Shown one piece after another: positions 1 through 6,147 of a DNA stretch of 25,200 bases. Made by a program: the position numbers and the translations under genes. This DNA comes from WHSV01 sp050694055 (GTDB lineage Bacteria > Actinomycetota > CADDZG01 > WHSQ01). Under the pieces are notes generated by a model that had not been told where the DNA came from, did not search any database, and saw only the letters and a program-made list of their open reading frames with translations. The stretch covers positions 1 to 25,200 of the forward strand of contig JBOGWX010000014.1 in the NCBI GenBank assembly GCA_050694055.1, read 5' to 3'. Each line of letters opens with the position of its first letter. Within the stretch, counting starts at the first letter, position 1.

Positions 1-1
1 C

Positions 2-727
2 GCCCGGACGGCGTCGCCGCTCCCCGGCGTTCCCCGCGCGGCTCGGCCCCCCGCCGGAGCGGGACGCTGGAGCCTCGTGGCCGAGCGCTCCACCGACGCC
101 ACCCGCAGGGCGCACGCGCTCGCCGAGCAGCTTCTCGAGCGGCACGGGATCCTCACCCGGGGCGCGCTCGCAGCCGAGCGCGTGCCCGGCGGCTTCGCCG
201 GCGTGTACCCGGTGCTGAAGGCGATGGAGGAGTCGGGCCGCTGCCGGCGGGGTTACTTCGTCGACGGACTGGGCGGGGCCCAGTTCGCGCTCGCCGGGGC
301 GGTCGATCGCATGCGCTCGCTGAGCCACGACGACATCGGGACCTCGACCGCGGTGCTGGCCGCCACCGACCCGGCGAACCCCTACGGCGCCGCGCTGGTG
401 TGGCCCGAGCGAGAGCGAGCGGGCCACGGAGCGCGCCGGGGCGGGGCGCGCGCCGGACGCAAGGCCGGTGCGGTGGTGGTCCTGGTCGATGGCCGTCTCG
501 CGCTGTACGTCGAGAGGGGCGGACGCACGCTGCTCTCCTATACCGACGACGACGAGGTGCTCCGTCCCGCCATCGACGCTCTGGTCCTGGCGGCGCGCGA
601 GGGGCTGCTCGGCAGGCTCGCGGTCGAGAAGGCCGACGGCGAAGCCGTGCTGGACACTCCGCTGGCCGAGGCGCTGGTGGACGCCGGTCTGCGACTCACC
701 TCGCGGGGGCTGCGCCTGCGTGCCTGA
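2..727 (+). CDS. lhr: Lhr-type ATP-dependent helicase, C-terminal part (5' end outside window)
   Basis: The frame is open from the left edge of the window, so this is the end of a longer gene. A GTG at 77 is very unlikely to be the true start, because the frame upstream of it reads GRWSL (62-76), a conserved stretch of the Lhr C-terminal region. Further matches to the family are the segment around 'VPGGFAGVYPVLKAMEE' and then 'RRGYFVDGLGGAQFAL', which lie in the winged-helix and accessory C-terminal domain. Lhr proteins are SF2 DNA helicases of about 1,500 residues linked to DNA repair. Only about 241 residues are visible, and the helicase core motifs are not in the window. A short Arg/Gly/Ala-rich linker (around 400-465) separates the two conserved parts. 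The family call is confident; the length and start cannot be judged. Confidence 0.85.
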   Translation, partial: ARTASPLPGVPRAARPPAGAGRWSLVAERSTDATRRAHALAEQLLERHGILTRGALAAERVPGGFAGVYPVLKAMEESGRCRRGYFVDGLGGAQFALAGAVDRMRSLSHDDIGTSTAVLAATDPANPYGAALVWPERERAGHGARRGGARAGRKAGAVVVLVDGRLALYVERGGRTLLSYTDDDEVLRPAIDALVLAAREGLLGRLAVEKADGEAVLDTPLAEALVDAGLRLTSRGLRLRA

Positions 728-760
728 GGGCGGGGTCGTCGGCCCCTCGGCCGCTGCGGC

Positions 761-779
761 CCGCCCATACGACGGGCGG
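761..779 (+). terminator. Weak hairpin after the Lhr gene
   Basis: A perfect 6-bp inverted repeat (CCGCCC / GGGCGG) with a 7-nt loop lies 33 nt after the lhr stop codon. No T-tract follows, so it is at best a weak or Rho-assisted terminator. The rest of 728-907 shows no gene that I can support. Confidence 0.25.
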
Positions 780-907
780 ACCAGCCTTCCTACGGCTCCG
801 AGCGGGTTGTCTACTGGTGCCAGACGTGGCAGCCTTCACAAAGGTGCCAAGACGCCGGAGAAGCTTCACGAAGTCTCTAAATGCCGGTGTGCTTCTAGCC
901 ATGGCTT

Positions 908-1276
908 ATGGGTAGGTTGGTGATCACTGTGCCCCCGATGCAACGTCCCACCAAGAAGGTCAGCGAGGTCATCGCCTCGCAGCCGTGGTCCGACCCCGCC
1001 TCCCACACGCTCGAGTGGCTCGCCGACCTGCTGCAGGCCGAGGGCGTCGACCTGATGTGCGCCACCTTCACGGAGCTGCAGCGCGGCACCCCGGTCTACG
1101 TCGACGGCGAGGCCGACATCGCCGAGGTCCAGCGCCTCATGGCCCGCAACCACATCCGGAGCCTCCCCGTAGTGAAGGGCGACAGCGTCGTCGGCATCAT
1201 CGACCTGCTCGAGCTGGCGATGATGGACCAGGACCTCCTCGGCATCGACCTGACCGCGCCCGCCGTGGCCGAGTAG
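908..1276 (+). CDS. Small CBS-domain protein
   Basis: A 122-residue soluble protein. Residues about 58-105 match one CBS motif: a 'TPVYVDGEADIAEVQRLM' stretch, then 'HIRSLPVVKGDSVVGIIDLLEL', the usual strand-helix-strand pattern ending in the hydrophobic GII-DL turn. CBS domains usually work in pairs and bind adenosyl ligands. A protein with one recognisable motif would probably dimerise, or the N-terminal half (residues 15-55) is a diverged second copy. The start is uncertain: ATG 908 is used here, but GTG 920, GTG 929 and ATG 938 are in frame and none has a clear Shine-Dalgarno sequence. It lies 135 nt upstream of aceE on the same strand, with an operator-like palindrome between them, so the two are probably transcribed separately. 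Its partner and ligand are unknown. Confidence 0.7.
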   Translation: MGRLVITVPPMQRPTKKVSEVIASQPWSDPASHTLEWLADLLQAEGVDLMCATFTELQRGTPVYVDGEADIAEVQRLMARNHIRSLPVVKGDSVVGIIDLLELAMMDQDLLGIDLTAPAVAE

Positions 1277-1316
1277 CAAGCCGCCGACGCCGCGTTCAGA
1301 AGGAACATCGCTCGGA

Positions 1317-1337
1317 TTGTCTCGTTATGCGAGACAA
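1317..1337. promoter_or_regulatory. Operator-like perfect palindrome upstream of aceE
   Basis: The arms TTGTCTCG (1317-1324) and CGAGACAA (1330-1337) are perfect reverse complements separated by 5 nt (ttatg). The site lies 74 nt before the aceE start codon, in the only gap between the CBS gene and aceE. The length and symmetry suit a dimeric repressor or activator. It is not followed by a T-tract, so a terminator for the CBS gene is less likely. The cognate regulator cannot be named from the sequence. Confidence 0.5.
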
Positions 1338-1398
1338 AGTGAGCGAAGTCGCGCTAGGTGGCGCAGGCGTTCTAGTGTGGGGGGCAACGTTTACGAAC

Positions 1399-1406
1399 AG
1401 GGGTGA
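1399..1406 (+). promoter_or_regulatory. Ribosome binding site that selects the aceE start
   Basis: AGGGGTGA lies 5 nt before ATG 1412. A GTG at 1403 is in frame but sits inside this purine-rich element and would have no site of its own, so ATG 1412 is preferred. Confidence 0.6.
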
Positions 1407-1411
1407 AGTTC

Positions 1412-4090
1412 ATGTACGACGCGTTCCGCAACCAGTTGCCCGACAGCGACTCAGCCGAAACCCTGGAGTGGCTCGAGGCCCTCGACCAGGTCATCGACGA
1501 GGCCTCGCCCGCGCGCGCCCGCTATCTGATGAACCGGCTGCTGTTCCACGCCCGCATGCGGCGCATCGGCCTTCCCGCACAGGTCTCGACCGACTACCTC
1601 AACACCATCTCGCCCGAGGAGGAGCCCTACTTCCCGGGCAATGAAGAGGTCGAGCACAAGGTCCGGCGCATCACCCGCTGGAACGCCGCGGTCATGGTGA
1701 GCCGGGCGAACAAGGCGCTCGACGGGATTGGCGGGCACCTCTCGACCTACGCGAGCGCGGCCAGCCTCTACGAGGTCGGCTTCAACCACTTCTTCCGCGG
1801 CAAGGAGCACGACGGAGGCGGCGACCACATCTTCTTCCAGGGCCACGCGGCCCCCGGCATCTACGCCCGCAGCTACCTCGAGGGCCGCTTCGACCAGGAC
1901 AAGCTCGACTGCTTCCGGCGTGAGGCGTTGCTTCCCGGTCTGTCGAGCTACCCGCACCCTCGCCTGATGCCCGAGTACTGGGAGTTCCCGACGGTGTCGA
2001 TGGGACTCAGCCCCCTCAACGCGATCTATCAGGCCCGCTTCAACCGTTACCTCTCGCACCGCGGCATCAAGGACACGAGCCAGCAGCGGGTGTGGACCTT
2101 CCTCGGTGACGGCGAGATGGACGAGCCCGAGTCGATGGCCGCGCTCAGCTTGGCGGCGCGCGAGGGACTCGACAACCTCATCTTCGTCGTCAACTGCAAC
2201 CTGCAACGACTCGACGGCCCGGTGCGAGGCAACGGCAAGGTCATCCAGGAGCTCGAGCGCATCTTCCGCGGCGCCGGATGGCACGTCATCAAGGTGGTGT
2301 GGGGACGCGAGTGGGACCCACTCATCGCCAATGACTCGGACGGCGTGCTCGTGCACAAGATGAACACCACGGTGGACGGAGAGTTCCAGAAGTACGTCGT
2401 CGAGTCCGGCGACTATATTCGCCAGCAGTTCTTCGGGCCCGACCCGCGCCTCCGGCAACTCGTCGAGCATCTCGACGACGACGAGCTCAAGAGGCTCCGG
2501 CGCGGGGGCCACGACTACCGCAAGCTCTACGCGGCCTACGCGAGCGCGGTCGAGCTCAAGGACGCGCCGGTCGTCATCCTCGCCAAGACGGTCAAGGGCT
2601 GGACGCTCGGCGGCGCGATCGAGGGACGCAACGTCACCCACCAAGCCAAGAAGCTCTCCGAGGAGGAGCTCCAGAAGTTCCGCGACACGCTCGAGCTCCC
2701 GATCAAGGACAAGGACCTGCGCGAGGGCGCCGCGCCCTATTACCACCCGGGCGAGGACTCCGAAGAGGTCGAGTACCTCAAGGAGCAGCGCCACAAGCTC
2801 GGCGGCTACCTCCCGTCGCGCAAGGTCAGCGTGCCGGAACTCGAGCTACCCAAGCCCGCGCTCTACGACGAGTTCAAGGCCGGCTCGAAGGGACAGCCGG
2901 TGGCCACGACGATGGCGTTCGTTCGGCTCTTGCGCAAGTTGATGCGCGACAAGAAGATCGGCCGGCGCGTGGTGCCCATCATTCCGGACGAGGCCCGCAC
3001 CTTCGGCATGGAGTCGCTGTTCCCCGAGTTCAAGATCTATGCGCCGTTCGGCCAGACCTATGAACCGGTGGACGCCGAGCACCTGCTCGCGTACCGCGAG
3101 GCCATCGAGGGCCAGATACTCGAGGAGGGCATCAGCGAGGCCGGCTCGATGGGCAGCTTCATCGCCGCGGGAACCTCGTACGCGAGCCACGGTGAGCCCA
3201 TGATTCCGTTCTTCATCTTCTATTCGATGTTCGGCTTCCAGCGCATCGGCGACCAGATCTGGGGTTTCGGCGACCAGCGAGGCCGGGGTTTCCTGCTGGG
3301 TGCCACGGCGGGTCGTACGACCTTGAACGGCGAAGGTCTGCAGCATCAGGACGGACACTCGCTGTTGCTCGCGTCGACGAACCCCGTGTGCGTCAGCTAC
3401 GACCCCGCGTTCGCGTTCGAGCTCGCAGTCATCATCAAACGCGGTCTCGAGCGCATGGTCGAGCACAGCGAGGACGTCTTCTATTACCTCACCGTCTACA
3501 ACGAGCCGGTTCCCATGCCGCCGATGCCGGAAGGCGTCGAAGAGGGAATCCTGCGCGGGCTATACGCGTTCAGCAAACCGCAGGAGGAGCGCAAGCATCA
3601 CGCGCAGATACTCTCGAGCGGATCGATGATGACCCAAGCACTGAAAGCGCAAGAGACCCTCGCCGCGAACCACGATGTCGCCGCAACCGTATGGAGCGCG
3701 CCGAGCTTCCAGCAGTTGCGCATCGACGCGCTCGAGACCGAGCGATGGAACCGATTCCACCCCGAGCAACCGAAGAAGACACCGTACGTGACGCGCAGCC
3801 TCGAGCACAGCGAGGGTCCCGTGGTCGCGGTGACGGACTACATGAAGGCGGTGCCGGACCAGATCGCGCGCTGGATTCCCCAGAGCTACGTCTCGCTCGG
3901 TACCGACGGATTCGGTCGCTCCGACGGGCGCGAGGCCCTGAGGCGTCACTTCGAGGTCGACCACGAGCACGTCGTGGTTGCGGTGCTGTCCGCGCTGGCC
4001 GAGACGGGTGAGGTCAAGCCGGAGGAGGTCAGCGAGGCGGTCAAGCGCTACGGGATCGACCCCGAGAGGGGGTCGCCCCAGTTCGCCTGA
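1412..4090 (+). CDS. aceE: Pyruvate dehydrogenase E1 component, homodimeric type
   Basis: This is a full-length 892-residue homodimeric E1, the thiamine-diphosphate enzyme that decarboxylates pyruvate and passes the acetyl group to the lipoyl domain of E2 in the cytoplasmic pyruvate dehydrogenase complex. The N-terminus 'MYDAFRNQLPD' is typical of actinobacterial AceE. The ThDP/Mg motif begins with GDG at residues 232-234 ('LGDGEMDEPES') and ends at the Asn of 'VVNCNLQRLDGP'. Later motifs include 'SMFGFQRIGDQIWGFGDQRGRGF' in two parts, and 'GEGLQHQDGHS'. The start ATG 1412 is supported by an AGGGGTGA site. No E2 or E3 gene lies alongside, so this E1 acts with subunits encoded elsewhere. A strong hairpin terminator follows within 10 nt, suggesting a single-gene unit. 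A perfect palindrome upstream suggests control by a DNA-binding regulator. Confidence 0.97.
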   Translation: MYDAFRNQLPDSDSAETLEWLEALDQVIDEASPARARYLMNRLLFHARMRRIGLPAQVSTDYLNTISPEEEPYFPGNEEVEHKVRRITRWNAAVMVSRANKALDGIGGHLSTYASAASLYEVGFNHFFRGKEHDGGGDHIFFQGHAAPGIYARSYLEGRFDQDKLDCFRREALLPGLSSYPHPRLMPEYWEFPTVSMGLSPLNAIYQARFNRYLSHRGIKDTSQQRVWTFLGDGEMDEPESMAALSLAAREGLDNLIFVVNCNLQRLDGPVRGNGKVIQELERIFRGAGWHVIKVVWGREWDPLIANDSDGVLVHKMNTTVDGEFQKYVVESGDYIRQQFFGPDPRLRQLVEHLDDDELKRLRRGGHDYRKLYAAYASAVELKDAPVVILAKTVKGWTLGGAIEGRNVTHQAKKLSEEELQKFRDTLELPIKDKDLREGAAPYYHPGEDSEEVEYLKEQRHKLGGYLPSRKVSVPELELPKPALYDEFKAGSKGQPVATTMAFVRLLRKLMRDKKIGRRVVPIIPDEARTFGMESLFPEFKIYAPFGQTYEPVDAEHLLAYREAIEGQILEEGISEAGSMGSFIAAGTSYASHGEPMIPFFIFYSMFGFQRIGDQIWGFGDQRGRGFLLGATAGRTTLNGEGLQHQDGHSLLLASTNPVCVSYDPAFAFELAVIIKRGLERMVEHSEDVFYYLTVYNEPVPMPPMPEGVEEGILRGLYAFSKPQEERKHHAQILSSGSMMTQALKAQETLAANHDVAATVWSAPSFQQLRIDALETERWNRFHPEQPKKTPYVTRSLEHSEGPVVAVTDYMKAVPDQIARWIPQSYVSLGTDGFGRSDGREALRRHFEVDHEHVVVAVLSALAETGEVKPEEVSEAVKRYGIDPERGSPQFA

Positions 4091-4097
4091 GAATGCC

Positions 4098-4133
4098 AAC
4101 GGGCCCGGAGCCGAAGCTCGCGGGCCCGTTTCC
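4098..4133 (+). terminator. Intrinsic terminator of aceE
   Basis: A 10-bp perfect stem, AACGGGCCCG / CGGGCCCGTT, extends inward by GAGC / GCTC with one bulged G and a CGAA tetraloop. It is followed by TTTCCCC. It starts 8 nt after the aceE stop codon. The stem is very strong and the T-tract short, as is usual in high-GC genomes. Confidence 0.8.
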
Positions 4134-4161
4134 CCGTTGTGGATTCAGTGCTGCGGCGGCA

Positions 4162-4233
4162 TCAAGTCCTGCGCAGGAAATAGATGATGCCGAGAATCAG
4201 AAACACGACCAACAAGATCGTGACGATGTCCAA
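4162..4233 (-). CDS. Possible 23-residue single-pass membrane peptide
   Basis: Read from a TTG start at 4233, this gives a 23-residue peptide with a continuous run of aliphatic residues ('IVTILLVVFLILGIIYF') ending in LRRT. That is one transmembrane helix with a positively charged cytoplasmic end. A good Shine-Dalgarno sequence (GGAGGTGG) sits about 4 nt upstream. Short hydrophobic proteins of this shape are common in bacteria and often missed by gene callers. It lies downstream of the ParB-fold gene on the same strand, and the aceE terminator faces its end. The role is unknown. The TTG start and small size keep confidence low, but the strong ribosome site and clean membrane helix make chance less likely. 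Confidence 0.4.
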   Translation of the reverse strand: MDIVTILLVVFLILGIIYFLRRT

Positions 4234-4267
4234 GACCCACCTCCGTGGTTTCTCTTGCGGCCACCCT

Positions 4268-4289
4268 GGGCCCCCGCACTCCGGGGCCC
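4268..4289 (-). terminator. GC-rich hairpin between the ParB-fold gene and the small peptide
   Basis: A perfect 7-bp inverted repeat, GGGCCCC / GGGGCCC, with an 8-nt loop lies about 96 nt after the stop codon of the ParB-fold gene on the minus strand. No T-tract is present. It may be the terminator of that gene, or an attenuating hairpin in the leader of the small peptide. The rest of 4234-4384 shows nothing that I can support. Confidence 0.3.
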
Positions 4290-4384
4290 CTCTGGGCGCT
4301 CGTTCCGCCCATCGCCTGTTTACCCCCGGGTGCGGGGAGGAAACCGGACGCCCACGCCACCTGCGGCCGAGCCCGCTCGTCCGC

Positions 4385-5281
4385 TCACGGCTGGTCGGCC
4401 GGTGATCCCGTGATGCGGCGCACCGCGCGGCGCACGCCCTTGCGACCTTTCTGCCGTCCGAGCTCACGCGCCATGTCCTCCATGCTGACGTAGCCGCGAT
4501 CGGGGAACAGCGCCAACCTCCGCTGATGGACGAGCAGGTACAGATCCGCTTCGGTCGTGTGCGGAAAAGCCTCGTGCAGCTTCTCGGTTCGGATTGCCTC
4601 GACCGCCGGTTGGTACACGTTGAGGTACCAGTGCTGCGCGGCCTGGGGAGGCGGCACGACCTCGTTGCGCTCGAGCACCAGGCGGTAGGAGTACGTCTGG
4701 ATGAGCTCGAGCAACTCGGGATAGCCGTCGGGCTTGGAGAACTCGATGTGCGCGTCGGGCACGGCCTCGGCGAGGCCGCTCCGCTCCATGAAGCAGCGCT
4801 CCTGCTCGGCAAAGATGATGCGTCCGATGTCGAGGCCCTCGGGTAACGGGCGGCGAGGGTGCAGCTCGGTGACCTCAGCGTCGATGTACTCGACCTTGTG
4901 CGCCCTGGCGAGCGCGACGCGGTGATGGCCGTCGACCACGAAGTAGGAGTCGCCGAGCTTGTAGACCACGATCGGTGGAAAGCCGCCCTCGGGGAACGCG
5001 AGCTCGAGTCGTCGCCACCGCTCCTGGACGTCGTAACGGCGCGGCAGCCAGTCCTTGTCGAAGTCCGAGGTGCGCCCTGCGGTTCCGACGATCTTGCGGA
5101 CCTCGATGGGATGCAGAGCGAGATAGGTCTGATCGAAGAGGCGCAGCCGGTCGCGCACCTCGTCCAGCTGGGGAAGCGTCTGAGGCTTGCCGCCCATGAC
5201 GGCGCGCCCGAAGCGGTGGTACGCCTCACGGCGACGCGCGCGCTCGAACTTGGACGTCTCGGGAAGGTCGCTCCAGGGCAT
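4385..5281 (-). CDS. ParB/Srx-fold domain protein, function unknown
   Basis: A 298-residue soluble protein. Residues about 55-140 contain a ParB/sulfiredoxin-like fold with the signature 'FVVDGHHRVALARA' (GHHR around 118-121), which in this superfamily binds CTP/ATP or acts as a phosphatase or nuclease centre. The region before it ('LHPIEVRKIVGTAGR') resembles the start of a ParB N-terminal domain. The C-terminal half (150-298) is unlike the helix-turn-helix of true chromosome-partition ParB; there is also no parA neighbour and no parS site that I noticed, so segregation is unlikely. ATG 5281 has a GGAGG site 7 nt upstream. It follows the metallophosphoesterase by 35 nt on the same strand and is probably in the same operon. 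Similar stand-alone ParB-like proteins occur in actinobacteria without an assigned function. Confidence 0.7.
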   Translation of the reverse strand: MPWSDLPETSKFERARRREAYHRFGRAVMGGKPQTLPQLDEVRDRLRLFDQTYLALHPIEVRKIVGTAGRTSDFDKDWLPRRYDVQERWRRLELAFPEGGFPPIVVYKLGDSYFVVDGHHRVALARAHKVEYIDAEVTELHPRRPLPEGLDIGRIIFAEQERCFMERSGLAEAVPDAHIEFSKPDGYPELLELIQTYSYRLVLERNEVVPPPQAAQHWYLNVYQPAVEAIRTEKLHEAFPHTTEADLYLLVHQRRLALFPDRGYVSMEDMARELGRQKGRKGVRRAVRRITGSPADQP

Positions 5282-5316
5282 CTACGGCCTCCGCGCTTCG
5301 ATGCTCATGATGAATG

Positions 5317-5997
5317 TCATACCTCGATTACCTGGTGGCCGACGACATTGATCACCCGCGTCTGGTCGATCACAAGCTCCTCGACGCGCCGGCCGTAGGG
5401 GTGAATGTGCCCGTGCACAAGAACCCGCGGTGACAGGCGCGCGACGAGTCCGTGAAACGCGGCGAAGCCCTCGTGACAGGGATCGTCGTCGTCTCCGACC
5501 CCGAGAGGAGGCGCGTGGGTCATCAGCACGTCCACGCGCCGAAAGGGATCGGGACGCCGCGAGGCGAGCGAGCCGAGCCGCGCCCGCAGTTCCAGGGCGA
5601 CGGCCCGCCGGCGCATCTCGCCCTGCGTGTACTGGTTAGGACCGTCGGTGTAGCGCATCGAGCCCCCGAGCCCGGCCACCCGAAGACCGGCGACCTCGGT
5701 TACCCGTCCGTCGAGGTTGCGGCAGCCCTCGGGGCCGGCGCCATCGTTTCCGTCCCGTTGCCAGGAGAAGGGCTCGACGAGGTCCGCGGGCGAGATCTCC
5801 TGTGCCCGACGCTTCAGATCGGGGTCGTGGTTTCCGGGGACGTAGACGAGCGGGACGTTGGCGAGGGTCACCAGGGTCTCGAGGTAGCCGAAGGGAAGGT
5901 CGCCACAGGCCACCACCGCCCTCACCTCGAGCTTCTTCAGCTCGGAGCCGAGTAGTCGATCGTCGATCTCGTCCGAGACCGCAAGGATGCGAGTCAT
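5317..5997 (-). CDS. Calcineurin-like metallophosphoesterase with altered first motif
   Basis: A 226-residue cytoplasmic protein of the calcineurin-like phosphoesterase superfamily. Visible metal-site motifs are GDLP (32-35), GNHD (55-58), THAPP (160-164) and GHIHP (196-200). The first motif, normally D-x-H, reads SDEID (D9-E10-I11), so the usual His ligand is missing while the other four blocks are intact. The substrate cannot be predicted; the superfamily covers nucleotide, protein and phospholipid phosphatases. It begins an apparent operon with the ParB-fold gene 35 nt downstream. It is divergent from the secreted protease gene across a 150-nt gap. The start at ATG 5997 puts the first beta strand (TRILAVSD) at the N-terminus, as expected. 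The family is confident, the activity uncertain. Confidence 0.85.
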   Translation of the reverse strand: MTRILAVSDEIDDRLLGSELKKLEVRAVVACGDLPFGYLETLVTLANVPLVYVPGNHDPDLKRRAQEISPADLVEPFSWQRDGNDGAGPEGCRNLDGRVTEVAGLRVAGLGGSMRYTDGPNQYTQGEMRRRAVALELRARLGSLASRRPDPFRRVDVLMTHAPPLGVGDDDDPCHEGFAAFHGLVARLSPRVLVHGHIHPYGRRVEELVIDQTRVINVVGHQVIEV

Positions 5998-6088
5998 TCC
6001 CTGCGATCCTACGGCGAGGAGATCCAGGAAAATCCACCCTTGACCGCATAAGGGCCAATCTGTTTCTGTTATGGGACTAGTGGCTTGG

Positions 6089-6129
6089 AGGACGTTGGGA
6101 CGTCCTTCGCCGGGGCTCGGAGTCCCGGC
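6089..6129 (+). promoter_or_regulatory. Two tandem hairpins in the leader of the M36 protease gene
   Basis: The first hairpin has arms AGGACGT (6089-6095) and ACGTCCT (6100-6106) around a TGGG loop, a perfect 7-bp stem. The second has arms GCCGGG (6109-6114) and CCCGGC (6124-6129) with a 9-nt loop. Both lie in the 150-nt gap upstream of ATG 6148. They could be a regulator site, an mRNA-stabilising leader or a small riboregulator. I do not recognise a known riboswitch here. Confidence 0.35.
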
Positions 6130-6147
6130 TTATACGGGGGGTGAGCA

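Noticed and set aside
4162..5229. A 355-codon minus-strand frame running through the ParB-fold gene into the small hydrophobic segment
   Set aside because: Its first two thirds are a Ser/Arg-rich shifted reading of the ParB-fold gene. Only the last 23 codons look coding, and they have their own ribosome site.
4385..5281. Chromosome-partition ParB
   Set aside because: There is a ParB/Srx-type GHHR motif but no typical helix-turn-helix, no ParA gene and no parS sites noticed; a stand-alone ParB-fold protein is the safer call.
6060..6147. A known riboswitch (ydaO/c-di-AMP or c-di-GMP type) in front of the secreted protease gene
   Set aside because: The hairpins do not show conserved core sequences that I can recall for those classes.
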